NCBI GenBank assembly: GCA_023431185.1
Contig: JAEYXS010000086.1
Span: 1-44,104 of the forward strand
Direction: 5' to 3'
Source of the DNA: Verrucomicrobiota bacterium
GTDB lineage: Bacteria; Verrucomicrobiota; Verrucomicrobiia; Limisphaerales; JAEYXS01
DNA length: 44,104 nt
Every line of letters starts with the position of its first letter. The stretch's first letter is position 1. A model generated the notes under the pieces. The model worked only from the letters and a program-made list of their open reading frames with translations. It searched no databases and had not been told where the DNA came from. The position numbers and the translations under genes were made by a program. Shown piece by piece: positions 34,666 to 42,739 of this stretch.

Positions 34666-37137
34666 TCACTTCAGCTTGTCCTCGGGTGCGCCGATGACCA
34701 TCACATCCTCCGCGCCCAAGTCCGCTTCCGGTATCCGCATGCCGTAGAAGGAGCGATGCACGAAGAATAACGCGATGATGAAGAATACGATGCCGATGCC
34801 GTATTTGAACGCCTGATTTTGCAGTGTCACCGCGATCTCAACCGCCAGCAATCCGAAGAGCGTGGTGAACTTGATGACGGGATTGAGCGACACGGAAGAA
34901 GTGTCTTTAAAGGGATCGCCCACCGTATCACCCACTACCGTGGCGGCGTGGAGTTCGGTGCCTTTCATGCGGAGGTCCACTTCCACGATCTTTTTGGCGT
35001 TATCCCAGGCACCACCGGCATTGGCCATGAACACGGCCTGGAACAGACCGAAGAAGGCCATCGCCACCAGGTAGCTGATGAAGAAGTACGGGCTGAAAAA
35101 TGGCAGCGCGAGGGAGAAGCAGAAGATGACGATGAAGATGTTGATCATGCCCTTCTGCGCATAGACGGTGCAGATCTCCACGACCTTTTTGCTGTCGGCG
35201 ATGGAAGCGGAGGTGGCATCCAGCTTCATGTTTTCCTTGATGAACACGACGGCGCGATAGGCGCCAGTCACGACCGCTTGGGTGGAAGCGCCGGTGAACC
35301 AGTAGATGACCGAACCGCCCATGAGCAGGCCCAGAATGATCTCTGGTTGCACAAGGCTGAGGCGCGGCACGACATCGCCATAGAGCTGCTCGAGCAAGAG
35401 GATGATGCCGAAGACCATGGTGGTGGCACCCACCACGGCGGTGCCGATGAGCACAGGCTTGGCCGTGGCCTTGAAGGTGTTCCCTGCCCCGTCGCCTTTC
35501 TCCAATTGATGCTTGGCGCTCTCAAAATCCGGCGTGAAACCGAAGTCTTTCTTGATCTCGTCCTTGATGCCCGGCTGCGCCTCGATCTGGCTGAGTTCGT
35601 AAACGGATTGCGCGTTGTCGGTCACGGGTCCGAAGCTGTCCACGGCGATGGTCACCGGGCCCATGCCGAGGAAACCAAAGGCGACAAGGCCGAAGGCGAA
35701 GATGGGTGCCGCAAAAGTGTATTTCTCCGGCATCATCGCAATCATCGAGGGATGTTGCGAGACGACGTAGGCCACAAACATCAGGGCCAAGATGACGAGG
35801 CCCGTCCAGAAGGCGGAGAAATTACCCGCCACAAATCCGGAGAGGATATTTAGCGAAGCACCGCCGTGATGCGAGGCGTTCGTGACTTCCTTCACATGCG
35901 TGGAATGGGTACTGGTAAATATCTTGGTGAACTCGGGGATAAGCGCGCCCGCAATGGTGCCACAACTGATGATGACGGAGAGCACCCACCACAGCTCTTC
36001 AAAACCGGGGATCTTCGCCAGCAACAGCCAGCTCGCGACGAACGTCACACCAATGGAAATCAGCGAGGTGATCCAGACGAGACTGGTGAGCGGGGCTTCG
36101 AAATCGAAATCTTTCAGCGCGCCATACTTGGAGCGGCTCAGCTGATCATTCACGAAATACGAGACGAGCGAGGTGATGACCATGAGTATGCGCATGGCAA
36201 AGAGCCAGATGATGAGCGTGCCGCAAACCGCCGGAGCCGCCACCAAGGCGAGCGCAAGAAACGCGATGAGGGCAACGCCAGTGACACCATAGGTCTCGAA
36301 GCCATCGGCCGTGGGGCCAACACTGTCGCCGGCATTATCGCCCGTGCAATCCGCGATGACACCGGGATTCTTCGGATCGTCTTCCGGGAGCTTGAACACG
36401 ATCTTCATGAGATCCGCACCGATGTCGGCGATCTTCGTGAAGATGCCGCCGCAGATGCGCAAGGCGCTGGCACCGAGGGATTCACCGATGGCGAAGCCGA
36501 TGAAACAAGGGCCGACGAGTTCCTTCGGCAAGAAAGCGAGGATGCAGATCATGAAGAACAGCTCCACGCTGACGAGCAAGAGACCGACGCTCATGCCGGA
36601 TTGAAGCGGGATGTTCAGTGTTTGCAGCGCCTTGCCGGTTAGGGCGGAGAAAGCGGCGCGGCTGTTCGCCACGGTGTTGATGCGTATGCCGAACCACGCG
36701 ACGCCATAAGAACCCAAAATACCCAAGATGGAGGACAGCAGGATGAGCAGCATGGCTCCCGGTCCTTTGTGTTGGAGGAAGAAAAAGTAGTAAACCATGC
36801 ACGCCGCGATGAGCAGCCAGAGCCAGGCGAGGAAGCGGCCTTGCTGGAAGAGGTAGGTCTTGCAGGTCTCCCAGATGATGTTCGAGACGTCGCGCATGCG
36901 CGGATGTACCGGGAGCGCAGCGATTTGCTGATACTGTCGCCAGCCGTAAATGGTGGCCAAGGCGCAGACGATCAGCCCGCCATAGAGGATAGCCATGCCG
37001 CCGAGCTGGAAGCCGGGCAAGGGAAAGACGATGTCTTGAAGGTTGGGAATCTGAATATCCGCCTCACCGGCAAAACTTTGGAAGCTAAATCCCAGAATGC
37101 CTAGAAGCCCAAGGAGCAAAGTCTTCGCGTTCCGCAT
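34666..37137 (-). CDS. hppA: Membrane-bound, ion-pumping pyrophosphatase (K+-independent type)
   Basis: 823 residues with about 16 membrane segments. The PPi/Mg-binding loops are clear: ICGGIFTKIADIGADLMKIV then PEDDPKNPGVIADCTGDNAG, with DSVGPTADGFETYG, and near the C-terminus GGAWDNAKKIVEVDL and HAATVVGDTVGDPFKDTSSV. The enzyme couples PPi hydrolysis to H+ (or Na+) transport. GAGNTFKATAK (Lys codon 35470-35472) carries Lys where K+-dependent enzymes have Ala, which is the known signature of K+-independent pumps. The ATG at 37137 gives a hydrophobic, signal-like N-terminus (MRNAKTLLLGLLGILGFSF); a GTG at 37185 is the alternative. H+ rather than Na+ is assumed. It is convergent with the gene before it, and a terminator lies 88 bp upstream. 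Confidence 0.93.
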   Translation of the reverse strand: MRNAKTLLLGLLGILGFSFQSFAGEADIQIPNLQDIVFPLPGFQLGGMAILYGGLIVCALATIYGWRQYQQIAALPVHPRMRDVSNIIWETCKTYLFQQGRFLAWLWLLIAACMVYYFFFLQHKGPGAMLLILLSSILGILGSYGVAWFGIRINTVANSRAAFSALTGKALQTLNIPLQSGMSVGLLLVSVELFFMICILAFLPKELVGPCFIGFAIGESLGASALRICGGIFTKIADIGADLMKIVFKLPEDDPKNPGVIADCTGDNAGDSVGPTADGFETYGVTGVALIAFLALALVAAPAVCGTLIIWLFAMRILMVITSLVSYFVNDQLSRSKYGALKDFDFEAPLTSLVWITSLISIGVTFVASWLLLAKIPGFEELWWVLSVIISCGTIAGALIPEFTKIFTSTHSTHVKEVTNASHHGGASLNILSGFVAGNFSAFWTGLVILALMFVAYVVSQHPSMIAMMPEKYTFAAPIFAFGLVAFGFLGMGPVTIAVDSFGPVTDNAQSVYELSQIEAQPGIKDEIKKDFGFTPDFESAKHQLEKGDGAGNTFKATAKPVLIGTAVVGATTMVFGIILLLEQLYGDVVPRLSLVQPEIILGLLMGGSVIYWFTGASTQAVVTGAYRAVVFIKENMKLDATSASIADSKKVVEICTVYAQKGMINIFIVIFCFSLALPFFSPYFFISYLVAMAFFGLFQAVFMANAGGAWDNAKKIVEVDLRMKGTELHAATVVGDTVGDPFKDTSSVSLNPVIKFTTLFGLLAVEIAVTLQNQAFKYGIGIVFFIIALFFVHRSFYGMRIPEADLGAEDVMVIGAPEDKLK

Positions 37138-37224
37138 AGTTTTTGGGTTATTTTCACTATGCACGAGAAGAGCTTGTGATGCCACAATTTTTTCTGAATC
37201 AAGGCATTACGCGAATCACCAAGC

Positions 37225-37265
37225 GGGGAAAAAGAAACTGGCGGCTGGCTTTCGCCAACCGCCAG
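37225..37265 (-). terminator. Rho-independent terminator upstream of the pyrophosphatase gene
   Basis: On the minus strand a 12-bp stem with one G-U pair (arms 37254-37265 and 37238-37249) is capped by a GAAA tetraloop and followed by TTTCTTTTT. It starts 15 nt after the stop of the 43-codon ORF and lies 88 bp before the pyrophosphatase start on the same strand. It could end a small transcript or act as an attenuator. Confidence 0.87.
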
Positions 37266-37280
37266 GCAACAACTCAACGT

Positions 37281-37412
37281 TTAGAAGAACGACGGTTTGA
37301 ACCCGGCGTCGGGGGTGGGATGTGTGATGTGCCTTTTCGCGCGCACCGAAGTGGTGCGAACGGCGGGAGTGAATACTTCATTCCAGTTGTCAGAATGTTG
37401 TATTGCCATCAT
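37281..37412 (-). CDS. Possible 43-residue small protein or leader peptide
   Basis: The peptide begins MMAIQHSDNWNEVF and ends TPDAGFKPSFF. It is basic and His/Thr/Pro-containing, with no membrane segment and no recognised family. AGGGAG (37418-37423) is spaced 5 nt from the ATG, a good ribosome binding site, and the terminator follows immediately. This neat packaging argues for a real transcript. It lies directly upstream of the pyrophosphatase gene on the same strand, so a leader-peptide role is possible. Against it, the sigma-54-like promoter would start RNA only 3 nt before the ATG and remove the ribosome binding site. The transcript may therefore be a small RNA instead. Confidence 0.45.
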   Translation of the reverse strand: MMAIQHSDNWNEVFTPAVRTTSVRAKRHITHPTPDAGFKPSFF

Positions 37413-37425
37413 GGTTACTCCCTAT

Positions 37426-37442
37426 AGCACAGGCCGTACCAA
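37426..37442 (-). promoter_or_regulatory. Sigma-54-like (-24/-12) promoter candidate
   Basis: The minus strand reads TTGGTACGGCCTGTGCT, 15 of 17 against the YTGGCACGRNNNTTGCW consensus, with GG and GC separated by exactly 10 bp. The predicted start is near 37415. An inverted repeat (37526-37552, GACCAC...GTGGTC) about 110-140 bp upstream could be an activator site. Activity is inferred only. Confidence 0.4.
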
Positions 37443-37504
37443 CCTCACGAATCGTTGATTTCCAATGAGTTATACCATCAACGTCGCTTTTGGACTAGTG
37501 TTTC

Positions 37505-37533
37505 AAAAACAGGGTGGCGATTTTTGACCACCC
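37505..37533 (-). terminator. Possible terminator downstream of the secreted hypothetical gene
   Basis: On the minus strand, GGGTGG and CCACCC enclose a 10-nt loop and are followed by TGTTTTTG. It lies about 160 nt after the stop of the gene at 37691. The stem is short, so this is moderate evidence. Confidence 0.45.
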
Positions 37534-37617
37534 CTCAACATGGTGAGTGGTCGAAAGGGGCCAGTTTATGACGATTAGGTTACGGGAAGGGACTCGCTAA
37601 GGCGTAGCTCGTGATGC

Positions 37618-37662
37618 GTAATGCGTAACGGGGAGGTTCGCGGTGTTTCCGTTACGGATTAC
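37618..37662. repeat. Intergenic inverted repeat (GTAATGCGTAACGG type)
   Basis: Arms 37618-37631 and 37649-37662 are inverted copies with one mismatch in 14. A related GCGTTACGCG word occurs at 34558-34570. Probably a dispersed non-coding repeat; it carries no ORF. Confidence 0.5.
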
Positions 37663-37690
37663 GTATCCCGCTTCCTCCCTACGTCATCGG

Positions 37691-38386
37691 CTATTTGATG
37701 ATACGGGCGTCGGGCACGAAGGTCAGGCGGGGGCGGCCTTGGATGAGGGTGCGCTCCACGGTGAAGGTGCTCTTGCCGGCGAAGGCGATGGCCTCCAGCG
37801 TCTCCCAGCCATTCAGATTCCACCCGGCGAAGCTGTGACGGTAGAAATGCCAGGAATCGCGCGATTTCTGCGGAGGCCAGAAGGACGCGTCCAGTTGCTG
37901 GATGAGGATGGGCCGGAGAAAATCCCAGTCGCGATCATTGTAACTGGCGTGCGGCAGAAACGGCGTGGCCTGCAGGCGTGCGACCATTTTCTCGCTCTTG
38001 ATCTTGATCAACGGCGTCAACGGATCCTCCGCCGTGTGGAGCAGCAGGAACGGCGGGCGATGCAACACCCGGATGCGCGTCTGGTTTGTAAGTGCCGTGA
38101 TGGCCGCGAGCAAGTTCGTGTCGCCGGGGGCGAGCTTCGTGGTCGCGCGATGGAAGAAATAAAATTCATCCGTCGCGCCGGGCATCAGCACGATGCCTTT
38201 CACCACGGCATTAGAGCGAAAGGAATCAAGCATCAAGGAAGCGAAATTCGTCTCATTGATCTCGCGCGCGGGTTCGGCGAGCGGCATCACGCGCAGGGCG
38301 GCGGGCCAGTCGGCGGCGGCGAGAGAGGAAGTGAACAGCAATAGGAGCGTGATGAGGCTTAGCAGTCTTCCAAGTTTCTTGGACAC
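37691..38386 (-). CDS. Secreted hypothetical protein
   Basis: 231 residues from a GTG at 38386. This start gives a clean signal peptide: VSKKLGRLLSLITLLLLFTS, then SLAAA before DWPAALRVM. The frame stays open to 38671, but that extension translates two non-coding repeat elements (it contains SADWQSAVSPTGSRQ and LSPVGGRTSAERAG, well-known repeat artefacts in PVC annotations) and should be left out. The mature protein has no recognised domain; it includes GIVLMPGATDEFYFFHRATT and a C-terminal WETLEAIAFAGKSTFTVERT. It lies downstream of hscB on the same strand, separated by repeat DNA. Confidence 0.62.
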   Translation of the reverse strand: MSKKLGRLLSLITLLLLFTSSLAAADWPAALRVMPLAEPAREINETNFASLMLDSFRSNAVVKGIVLMPGATDEFYFFHRATTKLAPGDTNLLAAITALTNQTRIRVLHRPPFLLLHTAEDPLTPLIKIKSEKMVARLQATPFLPHASYNDRDWDFLRPILIQQLDASFWPPQKSRDSWHFYRHSFAGWNLNGWETLEAIAFAGKSTFTVERTLIQGRPRLTFVPDARIIK

Positions 38387-38401
38387 TTGGCTAATGGATG
38401 A

Positions 38402-38462
38402 TCCCTTCCCCCTCACCCCGGCCCTCTCCGCCGAAGTTCGGCCTCCCACTGGGGAGAGGGAG
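38402..38462. repeat. CCCTCTCC...GGAGAGGG palindromic repeat
   Basis: CCCTCTCC (38422-38429) pairs with GGAGAGGG (38453-38460), and CCGAAGTTCGG (38431-38441) forms an inner hairpin. This is the CTCACCCCGGCCCTCTCC-type element scattered through PVC and other genomes. Non-coding. Confidence 0.55.
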
Positions 38463-38536
38463 ACAACATTTGCCGCTATACTTGATTTCCCGTGTTCCAG
38501 ATTAAATGGCAGCATCCCGAATCGCCGTGAGCCCTG

Positions 38537-38574
38537 CCGACTGCCAGTCGGCGATACGGCAGACTGCCAGTCTG
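38537..38574. repeat. Tandem palindromes of the GACTGCCAGTC type
   Basis: Two 15-bp palindromes, CCGACTGCCAGTCGG (38537-38551) and CAGACTGCCAGTCTG (38560-38574), stand 8 bp apart. Translated on the minus strand this gives the ADWQSA...PTGSRQ artefact. The rest of the gap 38387-38703 holds no gene. Confidence 0.6.
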
Positions 38575-38703
38575 CGCTACGTTCCACGGCAATGTCATTT
38601 CCTGCTGGCATGAATTTTCGCAATGTTGATTGGCGGATATCACGATAGGTGCAAGGGCTCGACAGCGACAATGGCCGGGGCTGGCTCTTCTCGCCCTACC
38701 ATG

Positions 38704-39330
38704 TCATATCGCGAGCTGCGTGAAGCGTTCCTTTAACTGGCCCGTCCATTTGTTCAGATAACTGAAACTGCGGTAAATATCCTCCACGCGCGCCAGCGGC
38801 AAGGCCCCTGCCCGGGCGGCATCACCGATCGCCGGTGCTTGCTCCCACTTAGTGTTCAAGCGCTGCAATTCTTCCTCCAACTCCGCCTGCTGATCCTGCA
38901 GCCGCTCCTGCAACGATTGCACCTCATCCGTCCACTCCAGGCCGCGCTGATACAACTGCGCCTTCACGATGGGCGATTGCGACTTCGCCTTCTCGATGAG
39001 GAAATAATCGAGCTGCTTGCAGATCTGGCCCACCTCCACGAACAGCTCCATCGCCCCGGCCGGGATGTTCTGGATCTCCTTCGGCTTCACGCCGGATTCC
39101 AGCGTGAGCAAGTGCAAGAGGCGATCCTTCGTCGAGCTGAGCGTGCGATACGCCGCGTTCAACTCCGTATAACGCGCATTCGCCGCCGTCTTCTCCGCCT
39201 CCGGTGAATTATGAAAGCGATCCGGATGCACCTCCGCCGTCAACGCCAGGAACTTGCCCTTCAACACCTCCGCATCCACCCAAGGGCGACGCGGTTCATT
39301 CAAGAGGGCAAAGTAATCAACATCCGGCAT
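38704..39330 (-). CDS. hscB: Fe-S cluster assembly co-chaperone HscB-like (J-domain protein)
   Basis: 208 residues. The N-terminal J domain has DYFALLNEPRRPWVD, KFLALTAEVHPDRFHNSPEA with the HPD motif at 35-37, and LNAAYRTLSSTKDRLLHLL. The C-terminal three-helix bundle (about 95-170) includes ELFVEVGQICKQLDYFLIE and EVQSLQERLQDQQAELEEEL. HscB recruits the scaffold IscU to HscA and stimulates its ATPase during Fe-S transfer. The protein is about 35 residues longer than E. coli HscB and lacks its exact MEL(R/W)E motif, though MELFVEVGQI is close. The start lies 11 bp after the iscA-type gene, so the two form an operon. No iscU or hscA is in the window. Confidence 0.85.
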   Translation of the reverse strand: MPDVDYFALLNEPRRPWVDAEVLKGKFLALTAEVHPDRFHNSPEAEKTAANARYTELNAAYRTLSSTKDRLLHLLTLESGVKPKEIQNIPAGAMELFVEVGQICKQLDYFLIEKAKSQSPIVKAQLYQRGLEWTDEVQSLQERLQDQQAELEEELQRLNTKWEQAPAIGDAARAGALPLARVEDIYRSFSYLNKWTGQLKERFTQLAI

Positions 39331-39341
39331 AGCAAGAAATG

Positions 39342-39728
39342 CTACGCGCTGAAACTCTCACCGCAAGAACAACTTGTGGCCGCGTTCGGATTCTTCACCT
39401 TGAAGCCCCCATCCTGCAACGCATCCGAATAATCCAGCTCCGAGCCCGTCACATACAGCGCACTCTTCGGATCCACCACCACCTTGATACCGCCCGTGTT
39501 CACCAGGATGTCGCGATTCGCCGGCTTATCCTGCAGATCCATCTTGTACTGCAACCCCGAGCAACCGCCGCCGATCACCGCCACCCTGAGGACCCCTTCC
39601 GGCCGCCCCTGCTTCGAGAGCAGCGAGCTGACCTTCCGCGCGGCGTTATCCGTCACCTTGATCAGGCGTTCGTCACCGACGCGGAACCCGGCGGGTGCAG
39701 CGATCTTATTGGCACTGGCAGCAATCAT
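39342..39728 (-). CDS. iscA: A-type Fe-S carrier (IscA/ErpA/HesB family)
   Basis: 128 residues. The family core IKVTDNAARKVSSLL and LRVAVIGGGCSGLQYKMDLQ is followed by the C-terminal SCSCGESF. The three conserved Fe-S cysteines are Cys56, Cys120 and Cys122 in the C-x(n)-C-x-C pattern. Such proteins accept a [2Fe-2S] or [4Fe-4S] cluster and hand it to apoproteins. The first 22 residues are an extra N-terminal extension rich in Ala. Start ATG 39728. It is the first gene of an apparent two-gene Fe-S operon with hscB. IscA and ErpA cannot be told apart from sequence alone. Confidence 0.9.
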   Translation of the reverse strand: MIAASANKIAAPAGFRVGDERLIKVTDNAARKVSSLLSKQGRPEGVLRVAVIGGGCSGLQYKMDLQDKPANRDILVNTGGIKVVVDPKSALYVTGSELDYSDALQDGGFKVKNPNAATSCSCGESFSA

Positions 39729-39909
39729 GTCACCCGAACGTTATGCGCGATAGAGAGGGCCGTCAATGGGGTGGACAAACTGGGGGAAGACACGACCCCG
39801 ACCAAAACGCCGGGGTGAAATTTCACGGATTAACACGAATTGGATGCGGATGAGGGTGAGATTCTGTTATCTCCTGCTTAGGACATGCCATCGATTCTTT
39901 GCAAACCAA

Positions 39910-41364
39910 TCAAACCAAACGGCGTCTCAGGTGCTGATCAGTTAGCAATTTCTGGACAAATGCTTGGTTGAGCCAGAAACAAAGCTGGACGGTCTTATTA
40001 CCTAACGGGTCTTCGTCGTCCACCGAAGCATCTGGCCCCTTGGGGCGCATATGGATGAATTCAGTTTGCTTGCTTGATGTGAGGTTGGATTTACGCAGTC
40101 CATCAACTATTCTGTATGCTGCCTTCCCGGTAAGGATTTCTTTGCGATACATCTCCCACTCTTTCTCGATACCAGTCTCTTCTTCATCGGAAGGAGTCCA
40201 AAAGAATGGACGGCCAAGTATTCGAGCCCACTTATCACCTTTTTTGCAGTGTTCCGTGAGAGTGGGTATCATAAGCAGACAATCTAAATTGGCTCGGAAT
40301 TCGCTGTGTTCCCATTCCTCTTCTGCAACTTCTTTGAGCTTTGCGACTGGGAAAGACATCGCTTCACATGGTCGGAGGTCATGCCGTCGCACAGGTATGA
40401 TTTTAGGACTGACGCCGAGCGCCTCCAGTTCAAGCAAACGTTTCTTGGTATTCGTAATACCAAGCACCCGACGAACCAAGATAGCAGGCCCCTGCTTGGC
40501 ACTGACTTCTTTACGAATCTTCAACTCGTCAGCGATCCAACCAAGCGTCTTGCCAACATATGGCTCAAAACCGTCCAGAATCGCTTTTTGCAAGTCAGCT
40601 CCAAGCACCTTGTCGCTAAGTGTTTTGATTGAAGCGAAATCATCCCGAGAAGCATCCCAGTCGTAAGTCGTCTGCAAAAACGCAGGTTTCAAAGAAAAGG
40701 CCCTTTTTCGAGCGGGCTGATCGGCGTTCCTAGGTTGAGTCACGTACGTTGCTTCACCGCCCGCTCCTGAGGTTGAAGCTCCTAAAACTGCGTTGTGACC
40801 TTCAGAAATCTCATGCGCGCGTCCCTTTTCAACAAAATCGTATGTCCGCTCCCAATCGCTTCTGATCAGATCTTTGAGTTGCTCTTTCTCAACCTCCCAG
40901 ACGAGCACTTTCTTGACACGAGACTTGGTCCATGACTCCGCGCCAGCGTACTCATAAAAAATGAAAAGCACAGAAAGCAGCTTTTTCCTGGCTCGAGACT
41001 TTACCCACGTCTCACCCAAAAGTGATGCGTATTCGATGCTGGTCACCTTGCAGCGTTCTTTGATGCGGTAACCGTTCTTTTTTAGCATCAAGGGGACGAG
41101 CTTGATCTCAACATCTCCCACTTTGCCGTCAGTAAACCGGACATTGACGAGGTCGGCCTCTGCCCGGCCATCGTTCGGGTCCAAGGCGAACCAAACCTGG
41201 ACCAGTTGGCCTGCTGCACCTTTGCCTTTCATGTCAAGCAAGCCCGGATCTCCCAAAATGGCCGCTATCTCGTGGAGCTGTTTTCCTTCGAGTCTTTTGG
41301 CGTGTTCGATGATTGAACTAAATTCTTGATCTTCGAAAGTAAATGTGCCAACCTTTTGCTGCAT
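39910..41364 (-). CDS. Type II restriction endonuclease, Sau3AI/MutH family
   Basis: 484 residues from ATG 41364. The N-terminal MutH-like domain has the PD-(D/E)xK residues Asp71 (EADL), Glu86 and Lys88 (GDVEIKLVPL). Segments shared with Sau3AI as I recall it are SDWERTYDFVEKGRAHEISE, KRAFSLKPAF and the C-terminal-domain block MSFPVAKLKEVAEEEWEHSE. Sau3AI itself cuts GATC and has a second, catalytically dead MutH-like domain, as here in the C-terminal half. This protein's specificity is inferred, not shown. The ATG on this strand overlaps the ATG of the divergent methyltransferase in one CATG (41362-41365). The frame opens earlier at 41403, within the methyltransferase gene. More A+T-rich than flanking genes, which suggests acquisition. 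Confidence 0.87.
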   Translation of the reverse strand: MQQKVGTFTFEDQEFSSIIEHAKRLEGKQLHEIAAILGDPGLLDMKGKGAAGQLVQVWFALDPNDGRAEADLVNVRFTDGKVGDVEIKLVPLMLKKNGYRIKERCKVTSIEYASLLGETWVKSRARKKLLSVLFIFYEYAGAESWTKSRVKKVLVWEVEKEQLKDLIRSDWERTYDFVEKGRAHEISEGHNAVLGASTSGAGGEATYVTQPRNADQPARKRAFSLKPAFLQTTYDWDASRDDFASIKTLSDKVLGADLQKAILDGFEPYVGKTLGWIADELKIRKEVSAKQGPAILVRRVLGITNTKKRLLELEALGVSPKIIPVRRHDLRPCEAMSFPVAKLKEVAEEEWEHSEFRANLDCLLMIPTLTEHCKKGDKWARILGRPFFWTPSDEEETGIEKEWEMYRKEILTGKAAYRIVDGLRKSNLTSSKQTEFIHMRPKGPDASVDDEDPLGNKTVQLCFWLNQAFVQKLLTDQHLRRRLV

Positions 41365-42739
41365 GGCGAAATCTAAGCAAACGAACACGAAAAAAGCTCG
41401 CAAGAAAATCGAGCCAAAGAAGATTTCTTATCCGCCATCAACAAACGGAGCGGTCCCCATCCATGACAAGGCTGAAATCGCCCCATTGCGAGTGGCAGAA
41501 TTGTTCGCGGGGGTCGGCGGTTTTCGGATTGGGCTGGAAGCAGCCAACAAAGCGCTAGGTCGGGAGGCGTTCCGGGTCGTCTGGGGGAACCAGTACGAGC
41601 CAAGCACCCGTATCCAGCACGCCTTCAGAGTCTATGAGTCCAAATTCAAGGCCGGAATCCATAGCAACAAAGACATCGCCAAAGTTGCCCAGGATGAAAT
41701 CCCGCCGATAGATGTGCTGGTCGGTGGTTTCCCCTGCCAAGACTACTCGGTGGCCCGGACTTTAAACCAAGCCTCAGGTCTGGCTGGCAAGAAAGGTGTG
41801 TTGTGGTGGCAGATCCACCGCCTCTTGAGCGAAACTCAGCCAACTTACGGAATTTTCGAGAATGTGGACCGACTGCTGGCTTCGCCAGCAACGCAGCGCG
41901 GGCGCGACTTCGCAGTGATGCTGGCATCGCTAGCCGACATCCGTTATGTCGCAGAATGGCGAGTAATCAATGCGGCTGATTACGGCATGCCACAACGTCG
42001 CAAACGAGTTTTTCTAGTCGTGGCCAGATACGATACAGCATTGGCAGCAGAGGCGAGGCGTTCGCAACGCGGATGGCTCACTGAAGGCGGAGTTCTCGCA
42101 TCAGCTTTTCCCTGCACTACGGAGGAAGAAAACCTGCTCATGCCCGATTTCGAACTAGAAGGAGATTTGGCCGACCTATCCGAAGATTTCAACAAGCTCA
42201 CTGGTTCCAAGACGCCGTTCATGAATGCGGGTCTGATGGTGGACAGGCAGGTCTTTACGCATAAGGTCCAGCCTGATTATCACGGGAAGAGGGTCACCTT
42301 GGGAGATCTATTGCTACCCTCCAGCCAAATCCCAGAGGAGTTTTTCATCCCCCCGAGTGAGTTGCCAGACTGGCGTTTTCTCAAAGGAGCGAAGAGTCTC
42401 GAGAGACGGAAAACCAATGGTGTCGTCTACAGCTATGATGAAGGTCCCATCGCCTTCCCCGATCCAGTCGATAAACCATCAAGAACTATCATCACAGGAG
42501 AAGGTGGAGCTACACCCTCCCGATTCAAACATGTAGTGCAATTGCCAGATGGAAGGATGCGGCGCCTTGTCCCGATTGAACTCGAACGGCTAAACGGCTT
42601 CCCAGATGACCATACGTTGATTGAAAATGTATCGGATGTGAAAAGAGCTTTCTTCATGGGGAACGCATTGGTGACAGGAGTTGTGAAGAAGATAGGTATA
42701 GCTCTAGCCGAGGCCGTCGTCGGTGTCCATTGTGTGTGA
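41363..42739 (+). CDS. DNA (cytosine-5)-methyltransferase of the Sau3AI-type system
   Basis: 458 residues. A Lys-rich N-terminus (about 1-20) is followed by motif I (VAELFAGVGGFRIGLEAA), motif IV with catalytic Cys125 (GGFPCQDYSVA), motif VI (ENVDRLL), and motif VIII (GMPQRRKRVFLVV). A target-recognition region spans about 220-380. Motifs IX and X follow (RLVPIELERLNGFPDD; MGNALVTGVVKKIGIALAEA). All core motifs are intact. It protects host DNA from the divergent endonuclease by methylating cytosine in the shared site. A GTG at 41345 is possible, but ATG 41363 matches the family better. The stop overlaps the start of the vsr gene, so the two are likely co-transcribed. Confidence 0.93.
   Translation: MAKSKQTNTKKARKKIEPKKISYPPSTNGAVPIHDKAEIAPLRVAELFAGVGGFRIGLEAANKALGREAFRVVWGNQYEPSTRIQHAFRVYESKFKAGIHSNKDIAKVAQDEIPPIDVLVGGFPCQDYSVARTLNQASGLAGKKGVLWWQIHRLLSETQPTYGIFENVDRLLASPATQRGRDFAVMLASLADIRYVAEWRVINAADYGMPQRRKRVFLVVARYDTALAAEARRSQRGWLTEGGVLASAFPCTTEEENLLMPDFELEGDLADLSEDFNKLTGSKTPFMNAGLMVDRQVFTHKVQPDYHGKRVTLGDLLLPSSQIPEEFFIPPSELPDWRFLKGAKSLERRKTNGVVYSYDEGPIAFPDPVDKPSRTIITGEGGATPSRFKHVVQLPDGRMRRLVPIELERLNGFPDDHTLIENVSDVKRAFFMGNALVTGVVKKIGIALAEAVVGVHCV

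Noticed and set aside
37143..37427. 94-residue plus-strand frame
   Set aside because: It runs through the terminator hairpin and has no ribosome binding site. The opposite strand shows a better organised small ORF with promoter and terminator signals.
37700..38386. Possible frameshift or pseudogene in the secreted hypothetical gene
   Set aside because: The frame is intact from the signal peptide to the stop. The odd N-terminus comes from upstream repeats, not from a broken gene.
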